The notes beneath the pieces were generated by a model. That model saw nothing but the letters and a program-made list of their open reading frames with translations, had not been told where the DNA came from and did not search any database. This document shows, in pieces, positions 24,792 to 33,616 of a stretch of 64,000 bases of DNA. Origin of the DNA: JARRNE01 sp963824085 (GTDB lineage: Bacteria > Pseudomonadota > Gammaproteobacteria > Chromatiales > Chromatiaceae). The stretch lies in assembly GCA_963824085.1 (NCBI GenBank), contig CAWGNT010000017.1, positions 124,001-188,000 on the forward strand. Direction: 5' to 3'. Both the position numbers and the translations under genes were made by a program. The first letter of the stretch is position 1. The number at the start of each line of letters is the position of its first letter.

Positions 24792-26221
24792 GCTCGGAGC
24801 GGCACAGTGCCAGTCGCATGGGCCGCATCCGGCGTCTGCACTTCGTCGGCATCGGCGGTGCTGGCATGAGCGGGATCGCGGAGCTGATGGCCAACTTGGG
24901 CTATCAAGTCTCTGGCTCCGACAGGCGGGCGAGCGACGTCACCAGGCGCCTCGAGGGGCTCGGTATCGCCGTGTCTATCGGTCACAAGGCGGAGCTGGCC
25001 GCAGGCGCCGACGCGGTGGTGGTCTCCAGCGCCATCGACGAGCAGAACCCGGAGATCAGGACCGCGCGTACCCAGCGTATCCCCGTGGTGCGGCGTGCGG
25101 AGATGTTGGCGGAGCTGATGCGCTTCTACTACGGCGTAGCCGTTGCGGGCACGCACGGCAAAACCACCACCACAAGCCTGGTGACGAGCGTGCTCGCCGA
25201 AGGCGGGCTCGATCCTACCTTTGTCATCGGTGGCCGCCTCAATAGCGCCGGTGCCAATGCCCGTCTCGGCAGCAGCCGCTACTTGCTGGCGGAGGCGGAC
25301 GAGAGCGATGCCTCGTTCCTGTACCTGCAGCCCATGTTGGCCGTGCTCACCAATATCGACGCGGACCACATGCGCACCTATGGCAACGACTTCAACCGCC
25401 TGCGGAGCACCTTCATCGAGTTCCTGCATCACCTTCCTTTTTACGGGCTCGCCGTGCTCTGCATCGACGACGACGAGGTCCGTGCCCTGGTGCCCTTGAC
25501 GTCGCGCCCGGTGCGCACCTACGGGACCCGTCCTGAGGCCGATGTTCGGGCCGAGGCCATCCGCCAGGAAGGGCTCCGCATGTACTTCCAGGTGCGCTAT
25601 CCGGGGCAGAAGACGCCACTGCCGATCGAGCTCAACCTGGCGGGACGCCACAACGTACTTAACGCGCTGGCGGCGATCGCCGTGGCGCTCGAGCTAGGGG
25701 TCGACGAGACCGCAATTCGGCGAGCGCTGCAGGGTTTTGAGGGGATCGGCCGGCGGTTCGTGGTCAGCGAGACCACGGATGCGGCGGGACGGCGCCTGAT
25801 CCTTGTGGACGACTACGGTCACCATCCGCGCGAGCTTGCGGCGACCCTCGATGCGGCCCGCAACGGCTGGCCCGGGCGGCGCCTGGTTCTGGTCTTTCAG
25901 CCTCACCGCTACACGCGCACCCAGGAGCAGTTCGAGGACTTCGTCAAGGTGCTCTCCAGCGCCGATGTCCTCGTCTTGTGCGATGTCTATCCCGCCGGAG
26001 AGGCGCCGATCCCAGGGGCCGACGGACGTTCCCTGAGCCGTGCGATCCGGGTGCGCGGCGAGGTGGATCCGGTGTTCGTTCAGGATCTTGAAGAAGTACC
26101 GACGGTGCTGGGGAATCTGCTGCAAGACGGTGACCTGGTGCTGACACTTGGGGCCGGCGACATCGGTGCGCTAGCGGCCCGACTGCCAGAGCTGCTGACT
26201 ACGGGAGGAAATGGAGCATGA
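24788..26221 (+). CDS. murC: UDP-N-acetylmuramate:L-alanine ligase
   Basis: MurC adds the first amino acid to UDP-MurNAc. The ATG at 24788 sits in the murG stop (ATGA) and gives 477 residues. An upstream ATG at 24767 would add seven. The UDP site is FVGIGGAGMSGIAELM near residue 20 and the ATP loop is GTHGKTTTTSLV near residue 122. Later blocks are EADESDASFL, NIDADHMRTYG, GRHNVLNALAAI and DDYGHHPRELAATL near residue 340. Confidence 0.97.
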   Translation: MSSERHSASRMGRIRRLHFVGIGGAGMSGIAELMANLGYQVSGSDRRASDVTRRLEGLGIAVSIGHKAELAAGADAVVVSSAIDEQNPEIRTARTQRIPVVRRAEMLAELMRFYYGVAVAGTHGKTTTTSLVTSVLAEGGLDPTFVIGGRLNSAGANARLGSSRYLLAEADESDASFLYLQPMLAVLTNIDADHMRTYGNDFNRLRSTFIEFLHHLPFYGLAVLCIDDDEVRALVPLTSRPVRTYGTRPEADVRAEAIRQEGLRMYFQVRYPGQKTPLPIELNLAGRHNVLNALAAIAVALELGVDETAIRRALQGFEGIGRRFVVSETTDAAGRRLILVDDYGHHPRELAATLDAARNGWPGRRLVLVFQPHRYTRTQEQFEDFVKVLSSADVLVLCDVYPAGEAPIPGADGRSLSRAIRVRGEVDPVFVQDLEEVPTVLGNLLQDGDLVLTLGAGDIGALAARLPELLTTGGNGA

Positions 26222-27269
26222 CAGGAGCGATACCGAAGCTGCAGATGGGTTGCGGCGAGCGCCTGCGGGCGAGCCTGCCGCGGCTGCCGGGCATCGCCAT
26301 CAGCGCGACCGGCACAAGCCGCGTCGTGCCGCAACGACTTCAGCCAGCACCGGTTCCGGTTCGCCGCACGCGGTGATTGAGTTGGAGCCTCGTTCGGTGA
26401 CATTGCGCGGCGAGCCTCGGCGAGATGAGCCGCTGGCCCGTCATACGAGCTGGCGCGTCGGGGGGGCGGCGCGCCGGCTATACCGCCCGGCCGACGCGGC
26501 GGACCTCGCCGTCTTCTTGAGGCGCCTGGACCCGGCCGAGCCGCTTCTGTGGCTCGGACTGGGCAGCAATCTTTTGGTCAGCGACTCTGGGTTTCCCGGG
26601 ACTGTCATCGAGACGCAGGGGTGTCTCACGGCTTTGGAGCGTTGCGGCGAACGGGGTGTGCGCGCCGAGGCGGGGACTTCTTGCGCCAAGGTTGCCCGCT
26701 TTGCGGCGCGACTCGGGCTTACCGGCGCTGAGTTTCTGGCCGGTATCCCCGGGACCATGGGCGGTGCGCTGGCGATGAACGCCGGGGCGCATGGCGGGGA
26801 TACCTGGGATCGGGTACGGCAGGTGCGCACGATTGATCGGCGGGGCGAGATCCGAGTGCGGGCGCCGATGGAATTCGAGATCGGCTATCGGCACGTCCAG
26901 GTCCCGCAGGGAGAGTGGTTTCTCGACGCCGAGCTCCAGCTCCTGCCGGGGGACCCGCAGTCAAGCGTCGAGCGCATCCGCGAGCTCTTGGAGCGGCGCG
27001 GCCGCACTCAGCCGATCGGGCTTGCGAGCTGCGGCTCGGTCTTTCGCAACCCGCCGGGCGACCACGCGGCCCGTCTCATCGAGATTGCGGGGCTCAAGGG
27101 TCTGCGCATGGGTGGTGCGCAGGTTTCGGAGAAGCATGCGAACTTCATCATCAACACCGGGGACGCGACCGCTGCGGATATTGCGCGGCTGATCGAGCGA
27201 GTGAAGACAGAGGTGGAGCGGGTCAGCGGTGTTCGGCTGATACCCGAGGTACGTCGGGTGGGAGAGTGA
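26211..27269 (+). CDS. murB: UDP-N-acetylenolpyruvoylglucosamine reductase
   Basis: MurB uses NADPH and FAD to complete UDP-MurNAc. Motifs are TSWRVGGAARRL near residue 79, GLGSNLLVSDSGFPG near residue 115, FLAGIPGTMGGALAMNAGAHGG near 176 in shortened form (AGIPGTMGGALAMNAGA), and the catalytic serine in CGSVFRNPPGDHAARLIE near residue 275. From ATG 26211 the protein has 352 residues with an odd, hydrophilic 54-residue head. GTG at 26373 would give 298 residues, the usual family length, and may be the real start. It overlaps murC. Confidence 0.94.
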   Translation: MEHDRSDTEAADGLRRAPAGEPAAAAGHRHQRDRHKPRRAATTSASTGSGSPHAVIELEPRSVTLRGEPRRDEPLARHTSWRVGGAARRLYRPADAADLAVFLRRLDPAEPLLWLGLGSNLLVSDSGFPGTVIETQGCLTALERCGERGVRAEAGTSCAKVARFAARLGLTGAEFLAGIPGTMGGALAMNAGAHGGDTWDRVRQVRTIDRRGEIRVRAPMEFEIGYRHVQVPQGEWFLDAELQLLPGDPQSSVERIRELLERRGRTQPIGLASCGSVFRNPPGDHAARLIEIAGLKGLRMGGAQVSEKHANFIINTGDATAADIARLIERVKTEVERVSGVRLIPEVRRVGE

Positions 27270-27273
27270 GCGA

Positions 27274-28197
27274 ATGAGGCCAGGCGCGGACAGGTTCGGA
27301 AAGGTCGCGCTGCTATTCGGCGGGCAATCGGCGGAGCGCGCCATCTCGCTCAAGAGCGGCAACGCCGTGCTGGCCGCCCTCGAGCGTCAGGGGGTCGACG
27401 TACATCCTATCGATCCGGACGCCGCTGTCCTGGAGCGCCTGCGTACAGGTGGCTACGACCGCGCCTTCATCATGCTGCACGGACGGGGCGGAGAGGACGG
27501 TCAGATCCAGGGAGCTCTCGAGACAATAGGGCTCCCATACACGGGCTCCGGTGTGTTGGGCTCGGCGCTTGGCATGGATAAGTACCGCTGCAAGCTGGCT
27601 TGGCGGGGCTGCGGTCTACCGACAGCGGAATTCGCGCTGGTGCAAACCGACGCTGACCTGGAGCGCTCTGCCGCGCTGGGTTTTCCGCTCATGATCAAGC
27701 CGGCCCGCGAGGGCTCGAGCATCGGGATGAGTCGAGCCAATGACCCCGACGAGCTAGCGGCCGCCTGTCGCAAGGCGGCGGAGTATGACGACCAGATCAT
27801 CGCCGAACGGTGGATCACGGGGGCCGAGTATACCTGCGCCATTCTCGGGCGCGAGGCGCTTCCTCTTATTCGCCTGGAGACGCCGCGCGCCTTTTACGAC
27901 TACGAGGCCAAGTACAGCGCCGATTCCACGCGATATGTCTGCCCCAGTGGTCTCCCAGAGGCAGAAGAAGCGCGGTTGTGCGATCTGTCCCAGGCCGCGT
28001 TCGACGCTGTGGATGCGAGTGGCTGGGGGCGTGTCGACTTCATGCTGGACGTCGCCGGTCAGCCGCACCTACTGGAGGTGAACACGGTGCCCGGCATGAC
28101 CGACCACAGCCTGGTACCTATGGCGGCGCGTGCTCGAGGGATCGATTTCGACGAGTTGGTGTGGCGCATTTTGGAGACGAGCCTTGAGCAGGGCTGA
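27274..28197 (+). CDS. ddlB: D-alanine:D-alanine ligase
   Basis: Ddl makes the D-Ala-D-Ala dipeptide used by MurF. The 307-residue ATP-grasp protein has VALLFGGQSAERAISLKSG at residues 10-28, FIMLHGRGGEDGQIQGALE near 68, YTGSGVLGSALGMDK near 90, IKPAREGSSIGM near 146, and the metal- and ATP-binding end RVDFMLDVAG ... LLEVNTVPGMTDHSLVP near 252-285. Its presence in the cluster makes the absence of murF, the next enzyme in the pathway, more striking. Confidence 0.97.
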   Translation: MRPGADRFGKVALLFGGQSAERAISLKSGNAVLAALERQGVDVHPIDPDAAVLERLRTGGYDRAFIMLHGRGGEDGQIQGALETIGLPYTGSGVLGSALGMDKYRCKLAWRGCGLPTAEFALVQTDADLERSAALGFPLMIKPAREGSSIGMSRANDPDELAAACRKAAEYDDQIIAERWITGAEYTCAILGREALPLIRLETPRAFYDYEAKYSADSTRYVCPSGLPEAEEARLCDLSQAAFDAVDASGWGRVDFMLDVAGQPHLLEVNTVPGMTDHSLVPMAARARGIDFDELVWRILETSLEQG

Positions 28198-28204
28198 CAC
28201 CGGG

Positions 28205-29020
28205 ATGCAGCAAGGCGTTTCGGCGGAGGCGCCGCGTGTACGCCGCTCCGTGTGGCGCGGACTCTTTGCGGCGGTGTTGACGGGGCTAATGGCAGGAGGC
28301 GGGTATGCCTTGCTGCAGTGGGAACCGCGGCACCTGCCGGTGAGGGTAGTGACCGTGAAAGGCGAGGTCCGCCATCTGTCCCGGGAGCGGCTGGTCCAAT
28401 CGGTGCTCGCTCATCTGCGTGGCGGCATCCTCACACAGGACCTGAGCGAGCTCAAAGGAGCGGTCGAGGCTATGCCGTGGGTGCGCTCGGCGAGCCTGCG
28501 ACGGGTGTGGCCGGACCGCCTGGAGCTCGAGGTCGAAGAGCGCCGACCGCTCGCGCGCTGGGGCGACGACGGATTGGTGACTGCCGAGGGCGTGGTGTTC
28601 CGGCCACACGACGAGGGCCTCTCTGGCGGGCTTCCGCACCTGGCGGGCACGGACGAGCAGGCACCAGTCATTGTGCGGCGGTTCATGCGTTGGCGACGTC
28701 AGCTTGCGGCACAGGGCATCGCCCTCCACTCCGTTACCTTGGACGCCCGGGGGGCGTGGACCCTCCGCTGCGACCGCGGTCTCACCGTCCGGCTCGGAAT
28801 TTCCGAAGTGGAGCAGCGAGTCAGACGATTTCTTCATGTCTACCCGTCGGTGGTATCGGCCGGTCGGCCCGAGCGGATGGACATGCGCTACAGCAATGGG
28901 CTTGCGGTGCGCTGGTCGGACGGGCGTCCCGGTGACGATGGACCGTCCGCCGGATCTGTGCAGGCAGCGAGTTTCTTACCTCGATCCGCGGCCTCCGGCC
29001 CCGGGCATTCTAGGAGTTGA
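28205..29020 (+). CDS. ftsQ: cell division protein FtsQ
   Basis: FtsQ is a bitopic divisome scaffold that binds FtsL/FtsB. The 271-residue product has a short cytoplasmic part, one membrane segment at about residues 19-38 and a POTRA domain starting at PVRVVTVKGEVRHLSRERL. It is followed by the beta domain with MPWVRSASLRRVWPDRLELEVEER near residues 95-118, a typical FtsQ block. I chose the ATG at 28205. An in-frame TTG at 28184 lies inside ddlB. The C-terminal 35 residues are low-complexity. Confidence 0.92.
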   Translation: MQQGVSAEAPRVRRSVWRGLFAAVLTGLMAGGGYALLQWEPRHLPVRVVTVKGEVRHLSRERLVQSVLAHLRGGILTQDLSELKGAVEAMPWVRSASLRRVWPDRLELEVEERRPLARWGDDGLVTAEGVVFRPHDEGLSGGLPHLAGTDEQAPVIVRRFMRWRRQLAAQGIALHSVTLDARGAWTLRCDRGLTVRLGISEVEQRVRRFLHVYPSVVSAGRPERMDMRYSNGLAVRWSDGRPGDDGPSAGSVQAASFLPRSAASGPGHSRS

Positions 29021-29025
29021 AGCGG

Positions 29026-30261
29026 ATGTCGAGACGGGGCGAAAAGAGTCTTCTGATCGGTCTGGATATTGGCACGTCCAAGATCGCCGCCCTCGTGGGG
29101 GAGGTGAAGAGCGACGGCCAGATCGAGATCATCGGCATCGGCGCTCACCCCTCGCGTGGGCTCAAGAAGGGAGTCGTCGTCGATATCGAATCCACCGTGC
29201 AGTCGATCCAGCGCGCGGTGGAAGAGGCCGAGCTTATGGCGGGATGTGAGATCCATTCCGTCCACGCGGGCATAGCCGGCAGCCACATTCGCAGCCTCAA
29301 CTCCCACGGCATTACCGCCATCAAGGAGCGCGAGGTGACTCAGGCGGACGTGGATCGAGTGATCGACGCCGCCCGGGCGGTCGCCATTCCGGCGGACCAG
29401 AAGATTCTCCACATCCTGCCGCAGGAATTCATCATCGACGACCAAGAGGGCATCCGCGAGCCCATCGGTATGTGCGGCGTGCGCTTGGAGGCGCGCGTGC
29501 ACATGGTTACGGGCGCGGTCAGCGCGGCTCAGAACATCGTCAAGTGCATCCGCCGCTGCGGACTCGAGGTGGACGACCTGGTTTTGGAGCAGCTGAGCTC
29601 GAGCTACGCCGTTCTCGGCGAGGACGAGAAGGAGCTGGGTGTCTGCCTCGTGGACATAGGCGGGGGAACGACCGACCTCGCCGTCTTCACCGACGGGGCC
29701 ATTCGGCACACGACGGTGATTCCCATCGCAGGGGACCAAGTCACCAATGATATCGCCGTGGCCTTGCGTACTCCTACGCAATATGCCGAGCAGATAAAGA
29801 TCCAATACGCCTGCGCGTTGACGCAGCTGGCGGGCAGCGGCGAGACCATCGAGGTTCCGAGCATCGGCGAACGCGGAGCACGACGCCTCTCCCGCCAGAC
29901 CCTGGCGGAGGTCGTCGAGCCGCGCTACGAGGAGCTCCTGACCTTACTCCAGGCCGAGCTTAGGCGCAGCGGCTTCGAGGACCTGGTGGCCGGTGGTGTC
30001 GTGCTGACCGGGGGCAGCGCCAAGATGCAAGGTCTGATCGATCTTGCCGAGGAGGTTTTCCACATGCCGGTACGGCTCGGCGTCCCTCAGTACGTGTCCG
30101 GGATGGAGGAGGTGATCCGCGATCCGATCTATTCGACCGGCGTCGGACTCTTGATGTACGCCCACCAGCACCGCTTCGTGCGGCGACCGGAGCTGTCGGA
30201 GTCGCGCGGCCTCAAGGCCGTCTTCGCGCGCATGAGGAGCTGGTTTCAAGGCAATTTCTAG
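29026..30261 (+). CDS. ftsA: cell division protein FtsA
   Basis: FtsA is an actin-like ATPase that tethers FtsZ to the membrane. The start at ATG 29026 has AGGAG 10 bases upstream, and a TTG at 29017 overlapping the ftsQ stop is the alternative. Actin-fold phosphate loops are LLIGLDIGTSKIAALVGEV near residue 8 in shortened form (GLDIGTSKIAALVGEV), VCLVDIGGGTTDLAVF near 206 and VLTGGSAKMQGL near 325. The C-terminus ends in an amphipathic, basic helix (FARMRSWFQGNF), the usual membrane anchor. At 411 residues the length is normal. Confidence 0.96.
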   Translation: MSRRGEKSLLIGLDIGTSKIAALVGEVKSDGQIEIIGIGAHPSRGLKKGVVVDIESTVQSIQRAVEEAELMAGCEIHSVHAGIAGSHIRSLNSHGITAIKEREVTQADVDRVIDAARAVAIPADQKILHILPQEFIIDDQEGIREPIGMCGVRLEARVHMVTGAVSAAQNIVKCIRRCGLEVDDLVLEQLSSSYAVLGEDEKELGVCLVDIGGGTTDLAVFTDGAIRHTTVIPIAGDQVTNDIAVALRTPTQYAEQIKIQYACALTQLAGSGETIEVPSIGERGARRLSRQTLAEVVEPRYEELLTLLQAELRRSGFEDLVAGGVVLTGGSAKMQGLIDLAEEVFHMPVRLGVPQYVSGMEEVIRDPIYSTGVGLLMYAHQHRFVRRPELSESRGLKAVFARMRSWFQGNF

Positions 30262-30335
30262 GACCTCCGGGAGAGCCTCGCAAGGGTTTGACCGGAGCTG
30301 GTGGAGATCGAGCGTCGCGGGTCTCGATTTTCGCT

Positions 30336-30352
30336 AATCGCCCGAGGCGATT
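30336..30352 (+). other. hairpin in the ftsA-ftsZ gap
   Basis: AATCGCC (30336-30342) and GGCGATT (30346-30352) form a perfect 7-base stem with a CGA loop. It sits inside the 224-base gap between ftsA and ftsZ, which is otherwise without a gene and is where gammaproteobacteria often carry extra ftsZ promoters. No T-run follows, so it is not a standard terminator. Confidence 0.4.
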
Positions 30353-30485
30353 GAAGTGGAGAAGGGCATCGGGGGTCGCTGTGTTCCTCCGTTGCAACGG
30401 GCCGTTACGGCTCGCGAGGTCCAGGCCGGGCCTCGCATGGCAGCAGTCCCTATAGGTTCAATGCGAGCGCAAGAGGAGAATACTC

Positions 30486-31649
30486 ATGTTCGAGCTGATG
30501 GATACCCAGACCCAGAGTGCTGTGATCAAGGTCATCGGTGTCGGCGGCGGCGGCGGCAACGCCGTCAACCACATGGTTCAATCGGCGATCGAAGGCGTGG
30601 ATTTCATCTGCGCGAACACGGATGCACAAGCGCTGAAGCACTGCAGCGTCAAGACCGTCCTCCAGCTCGGCTCCGGCATCACGAAGGGGCTGGGTGCAGG
30701 TGCGGACCCCGAGGTCGGCAGAGAAGCGGCAATGGAAGACCGGGATCGCATTCATGATGCCCTGGACGGTGCGGATATGGTCTTCATCACCGCCGGCATG
30801 GGCGGCGGCACGGGCACGGGTGCGGCACCAGTGGTAGCCGAAGTTGCCAGAGAGCTCGGCATTCTCACAGTGGCGGTGGTGACCAAGCCGTTTCCCTTCG
30901 AGGGAGGCCGCCGTCTGAAGGTCGCCGAGGCAGGCATCGCTGCACTGGGCCAGAATGTCGACTCGCTGATCACCATCCCCAACGAGAAGCTGCTCGCGGT
31001 CCTCGGTAAGGAGATGAGCCTGCTCAACGCCTTCAAGGCGGCAAATGACGTGCTGCTCCACGCCACGCAGGGCATCGCCGAACTGATCACCCGCCCGGGC
31101 CTGATCAATGTGGACTTCGCAGACGTCAAGACCGTCATGTCGGAGATGGGACAGGCGATGATGGGCACCGGTACCGCTTCGGGCGAGAGCCGGGCGCGCC
31201 AAGCGGCCGAGGCTGCAATCAACAGCCCGCTGCTGGAGGATATAGACCTGGCGGGGGCCAAGGGCATCCTGGTCAACATCACCGCGGGGATGAGTCTCAC
31301 GATAGGAGAGTTCGATGAGGTGGGTAACACCGTTCGCGACTTCGCGGACGATGACGCCACCGTGGTTGTGGGTACAGTGATCGACCCGGATCTCGAGGAG
31401 GAGCTTCGGGTGACAGTGGTTGCCACGGGTCTAGGTGTTCGGCACGCAGCCAAGTCTGCCAAGGAGGAGCCGACCATGCGCCTGGTGGCGAGTGACCGCA
31501 CGGACTCCGTGATACCCGACTACCGCGATATGGACCGCCCGGCCGTGTACCGCAAGGGGTTTGCCGCCGCGGCGCAGGCGGAGCCGGCTTTGGAGACCGA
31601 TCTGGACTATCTGGATATTCCCGCATTTCTGCGCCGCCAGGCCGACTGA
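30486..31649 (+). CDS. ftsZ: cell division GTPase FtsZ
   Basis: FtsZ is the tubulin-like protein of the Z ring. The 387-residue product shows the GTP-binding start GVGGGGGNAVNHM near residue 17, the tubulin signature GGGTGTGAAPV near residue 105, the T7 synergy loop NVDFADVKTVM near 207, and the conserved C-terminal tail DIPAFLRRQ that docks FtsA and ZapD. A ribosome site, AGAGGAGAA, precedes the ATG. ZapD, a binder of this tail, is encoded in the same window at 40185. Confidence 0.98.
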   Translation: MFELMDTQTQSAVIKVIGVGGGGGNAVNHMVQSAIEGVDFICANTDAQALKHCSVKTVLQLGSGITKGLGAGADPEVGREAAMEDRDRIHDALDGADMVFITAGMGGGTGTGAAPVVAEVARELGILTVAVVTKPFPFEGGRRLKVAEAGIAALGQNVDSLITIPNEKLLAVLGKEMSLLNAFKAANDVLLHATQGIAELITRPGLINVDFADVKTVMSEMGQAMMGTGTASGESRARQAAEAAINSPLLEDIDLAGAKGILVNITAGMSLTIGEFDEVGNTVRDFADDDATVVVGTVIDPDLEEELRVTVVATGLGVRHAAKSAKEEPTMRLVASDRTDSVIPDYRDMDRPAVYRKGFAAAAQAEPALETDLDYLDIPAFLRRQAD

Positions 31650-31710
31650 TGGCGGCTACGCGCACTTGATGGCGATCGACTGCTAGGGTTTACCCCAGAG
31701 GAGGATCACA

Positions 31711-31732
31711 AAGAAAATCAATTAATTTTCTT
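31711..31732 (+). other. AT-rich inverted repeat upstream of lpxC
   Basis: AAGAAAAT (31711-31718) and ATTTTCTT (31725-31732) are perfect inverse copies around CAATTA. The element lies in an unusually AT-rich patch of the 289-base ftsZ-lpxC gap, where the lpxC promoter is expected. It could be an operator or a weak terminator for ftsZ, and its sequence alone does not decide between them. Confidence 0.4.
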
Positions 31733-31938
31733 GCAAACACTGTTCGTTGCTGATAAAAATGCGGGAAAACCCTAAGCGCGGGTCCGCGGCCCTCACGTCG
31801 CCTGACGGCGGACGACAAAGGGGACCCCGGGCCTTCGGTCGATACGCAATGGCCGGAGGGTTGCAGCAGCCGCGGGTGGCTCGATTAGCTGGCAGGGATG
31901 CTGCGGCGAAGAGCTGGAAGGCGACGGGAGACCGAGCG

Positions 31939-32850
31939 ATGATTAAGCAACGAACCTTGAAGAACGTTATCCGTGCCACCGGTGTCGGGCTGCACACGGG
32001 CGAGAAGGTCTATCTGACCTTGCGACCCGCTGCGCCGGACACCGGGATCGTCTTTCGGCGGGTGGACCTACAGGAGCCGGTCTCGATCCGAGCCTGTCCC
32101 GAGAATGTCGGTGATACGCGGTTGTCGACCACCCTGGTGAAGGGTGACGTTCGGATCTCCACCGTGGAGCACGTCCTGTCTGCGTTCGCCGGGCTTGGCG
32201 TCGACAACGCGTATGTGGATGTCAGCGCTGCGGAAGTGCCCATCATGGACGGCAGCGCAGGTCCGTTCGTGTTTCTCATTCAGTCCGCGGGTGTGGAGGA
32301 GCAGAACCGGCCCAAGCGCTTTGTCCGGATAAAGCGCAAGGTACGGGTGGAGCAGGGTGACAAGTACGCCGAGCTTAGTCCCTACGATGGCTTCAAGGTC
32401 TCGTTCGCGATCGATTTCGATCACCCTGCGTTCACTTCCCGTGCACAGTCTGCGACCGTGGATTTTTCCTCCAGCTCGTTCGTGAAGGAGGTGAGCCGTG
32501 CTCGGACCTTCGGTTTCCTGCGCGATATCGAGGCGCTACGCCAGCAGAACCTCGCGCTCGGCGGTAGTGTCGACAATGCGGTCGTCGTCGACGACTATCG
32601 CGTTCTCAACGAAGAAGGTCTGCGGTACGAAGACGAGTTTGTAAAGCACAAAATCCTCGACGCGATCGGGGATCTTTATCTCCTCGGCCACTCGCTCATC
32701 GGGGCCTTCCGCGGGTACAAGTCCGGACACGCCCTCAACAACCGTCTGCTTCACGCTTTGATGGCCGACGAGACGGCTTGGGAAGAGGCTACGTTCGAGG
32801 ACACCGGGCCGGCACCGATCTCTTACATACGGCCGGCGGTCGTTACCTAG
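31939..32850 (+). CDS. lpxC: UDP-3-O-acyl-N-acetylglucosamine deacetylase
   Basis: LpxC is the zinc enzyme of the committed step of lipid A synthesis. I chose ATG 31939, which gives the family start MIKQRTLKN and 303 residues. The upstream frame to 31747 has no similarity. Motifs are GVGLHTGEKV near residue 15, the zinc histidine in STVEHVLSAFAGLGVDNAYVDV near 74 in shortened form (VEHVLSAFAGLGVDNA), HKILDAIGDLYLLG (second histidine and aspartate) near 236, and SGHALNNRLLHAL with the catalytic histidine near 263. The stop overlaps the end of the convergent dciA gene by 4 bases. Confidence 0.97.
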   Translation: MIKQRTLKNVIRATGVGLHTGEKVYLTLRPAAPDTGIVFRRVDLQEPVSIRACPENVGDTRLSTTLVKGDVRISTVEHVLSAFAGLGVDNAYVDVSAAEVPIMDGSAGPFVFLIQSAGVEEQNRPKRFVRIKRKVRVEQGDKYAELSPYDGFKVSFAIDFDHPAFTSRAQSATVDFSSSSFVKEVSRARTFGFLRDIEALRQQNLALGGSVDNAVVVDDYRVLNEEGLRYEDEFVKHKILDAIGDLYLLGHSLIGAFRGYKSGHALNNRLLHALMADETAWEEATFEDTGPAPISYIRPAVVT

Positions 32851-33296
32851 CCGCGTCGGTTACCTGCGCGGGCGAGCCGGCGTAGGGCTTCCGACAAGTC
32901 CGTGTCCTCCAACGCCGCCGCCGCCTCGAGGAGGTGGCGGACGGTATCCTCCGACAGTTGCCGGCGCGGCTCTTCGCGGTTGCCGGTCGTTGAGTCCCCA
33001 CTTTGCGGCTGAATGCGGACGCGGCAGGAGACGACAGCGTCGTAAGTTCCGGATAGCGTCCTAAGCAGCTCGGGTACGGCGAACCGCAGGCGAGATGCCC
33101 AAGCCGAAGAGTCGGTGGTGACCACCAAGACGTGGTCGTCGATGGTCGCATGTAAGCAATGGCTGTCGAGCGGCGCCGACAAGGCCCGACCGACGCGCCG
33201 CAGCAGGGCGGCGTCTCGTTCGATGGCCGGCAAGAGGGCGGAGGCGACTGCGTGGGATTGCAGATAGCGTGAGGCGTGTTGGATGGGCTTTGCCAT
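32847..33296 (-). CDS. dciA: DUF721 (DciA-type) helicase-loading protein
   Basis: This 149-residue protein of the DUF721 family includes DciA, the ancestral loader of the replicative helicase DnaB in bacteria without DnaC. The core is the KH-like domain: ALSAPLDSHCLHATIDDHVLVVTTDSSAWASRLRF in shortened form (CLHATIDDHVLVVTTDSSAW near residue 55), followed by LRTLSGTYDAVVSCRVRIQP. The C-terminus is hydrophilic and likely disordered. I chose ATG 33296. An upstream frame to 33383 adds nothing conserved. Its place between lpxC and the M23-secA pair is common in gammaproteobacteria. The DciA role is known for the family but not proven for this short form. Confidence 0.85.
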   Translation of the reverse strand: MAKPIQHASRYLQSHAVASALLPAIERDAALLRRVGRALSAPLDSHCLHATIDDHVLVVTTDSSAWASRLRFAVPELLRTLSGTYDAVVSCRVRIQPQSGDSTTGNREEPRRQLSEDTVRHLLEAAAALEDTDLSEALRRLARAGNRRG

Positions 33297-33550
33297 TCGT
33301 GGGCACCGGCTACTCACTTTGCTTGCCAAGTATCCGCAGTCTGCGCGCCTTCGCAAGGGTCGAGGCGGACGCCGAAGAACCAAGGGCGCGCTGTGGTGCG
33401 AAAGTCAGTCACTCGGTCGCTGAAGGGACGCCGCTTGGGGCTTAGATGCCGTCGAGAGCCTCGAAGCCTAGTGGCTCGCGGGCCATGTTGTGCCGGATCC
33501 GGTGTCTCGGCGTGACGGGTACCTATGCAGGTGGGAAGCGGTCGACGCGT

Positions 33551-33580
33551 TTGGTCTCGCGTGCCGATCGCTGGTAGCAT
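33551..33580 (+). promoter_or_regulatory. candidate promoter for the M23 peptidase gene
   Basis: TTGGTC (33551-33556) and TAGCAT (33575-33580) are 18 bases apart, 37-45 bases before the M23 starts. It is the best promoter-like pair I see in the 320-base divergent gap 33297-33616. That gap otherwise shows no credible gene or RNA. Confidence 0.35.
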
Positions 33581-33616
33581 GCCAAGCTTTGTGGGATTTC
33601 GCCACTCGCGGTAGGG

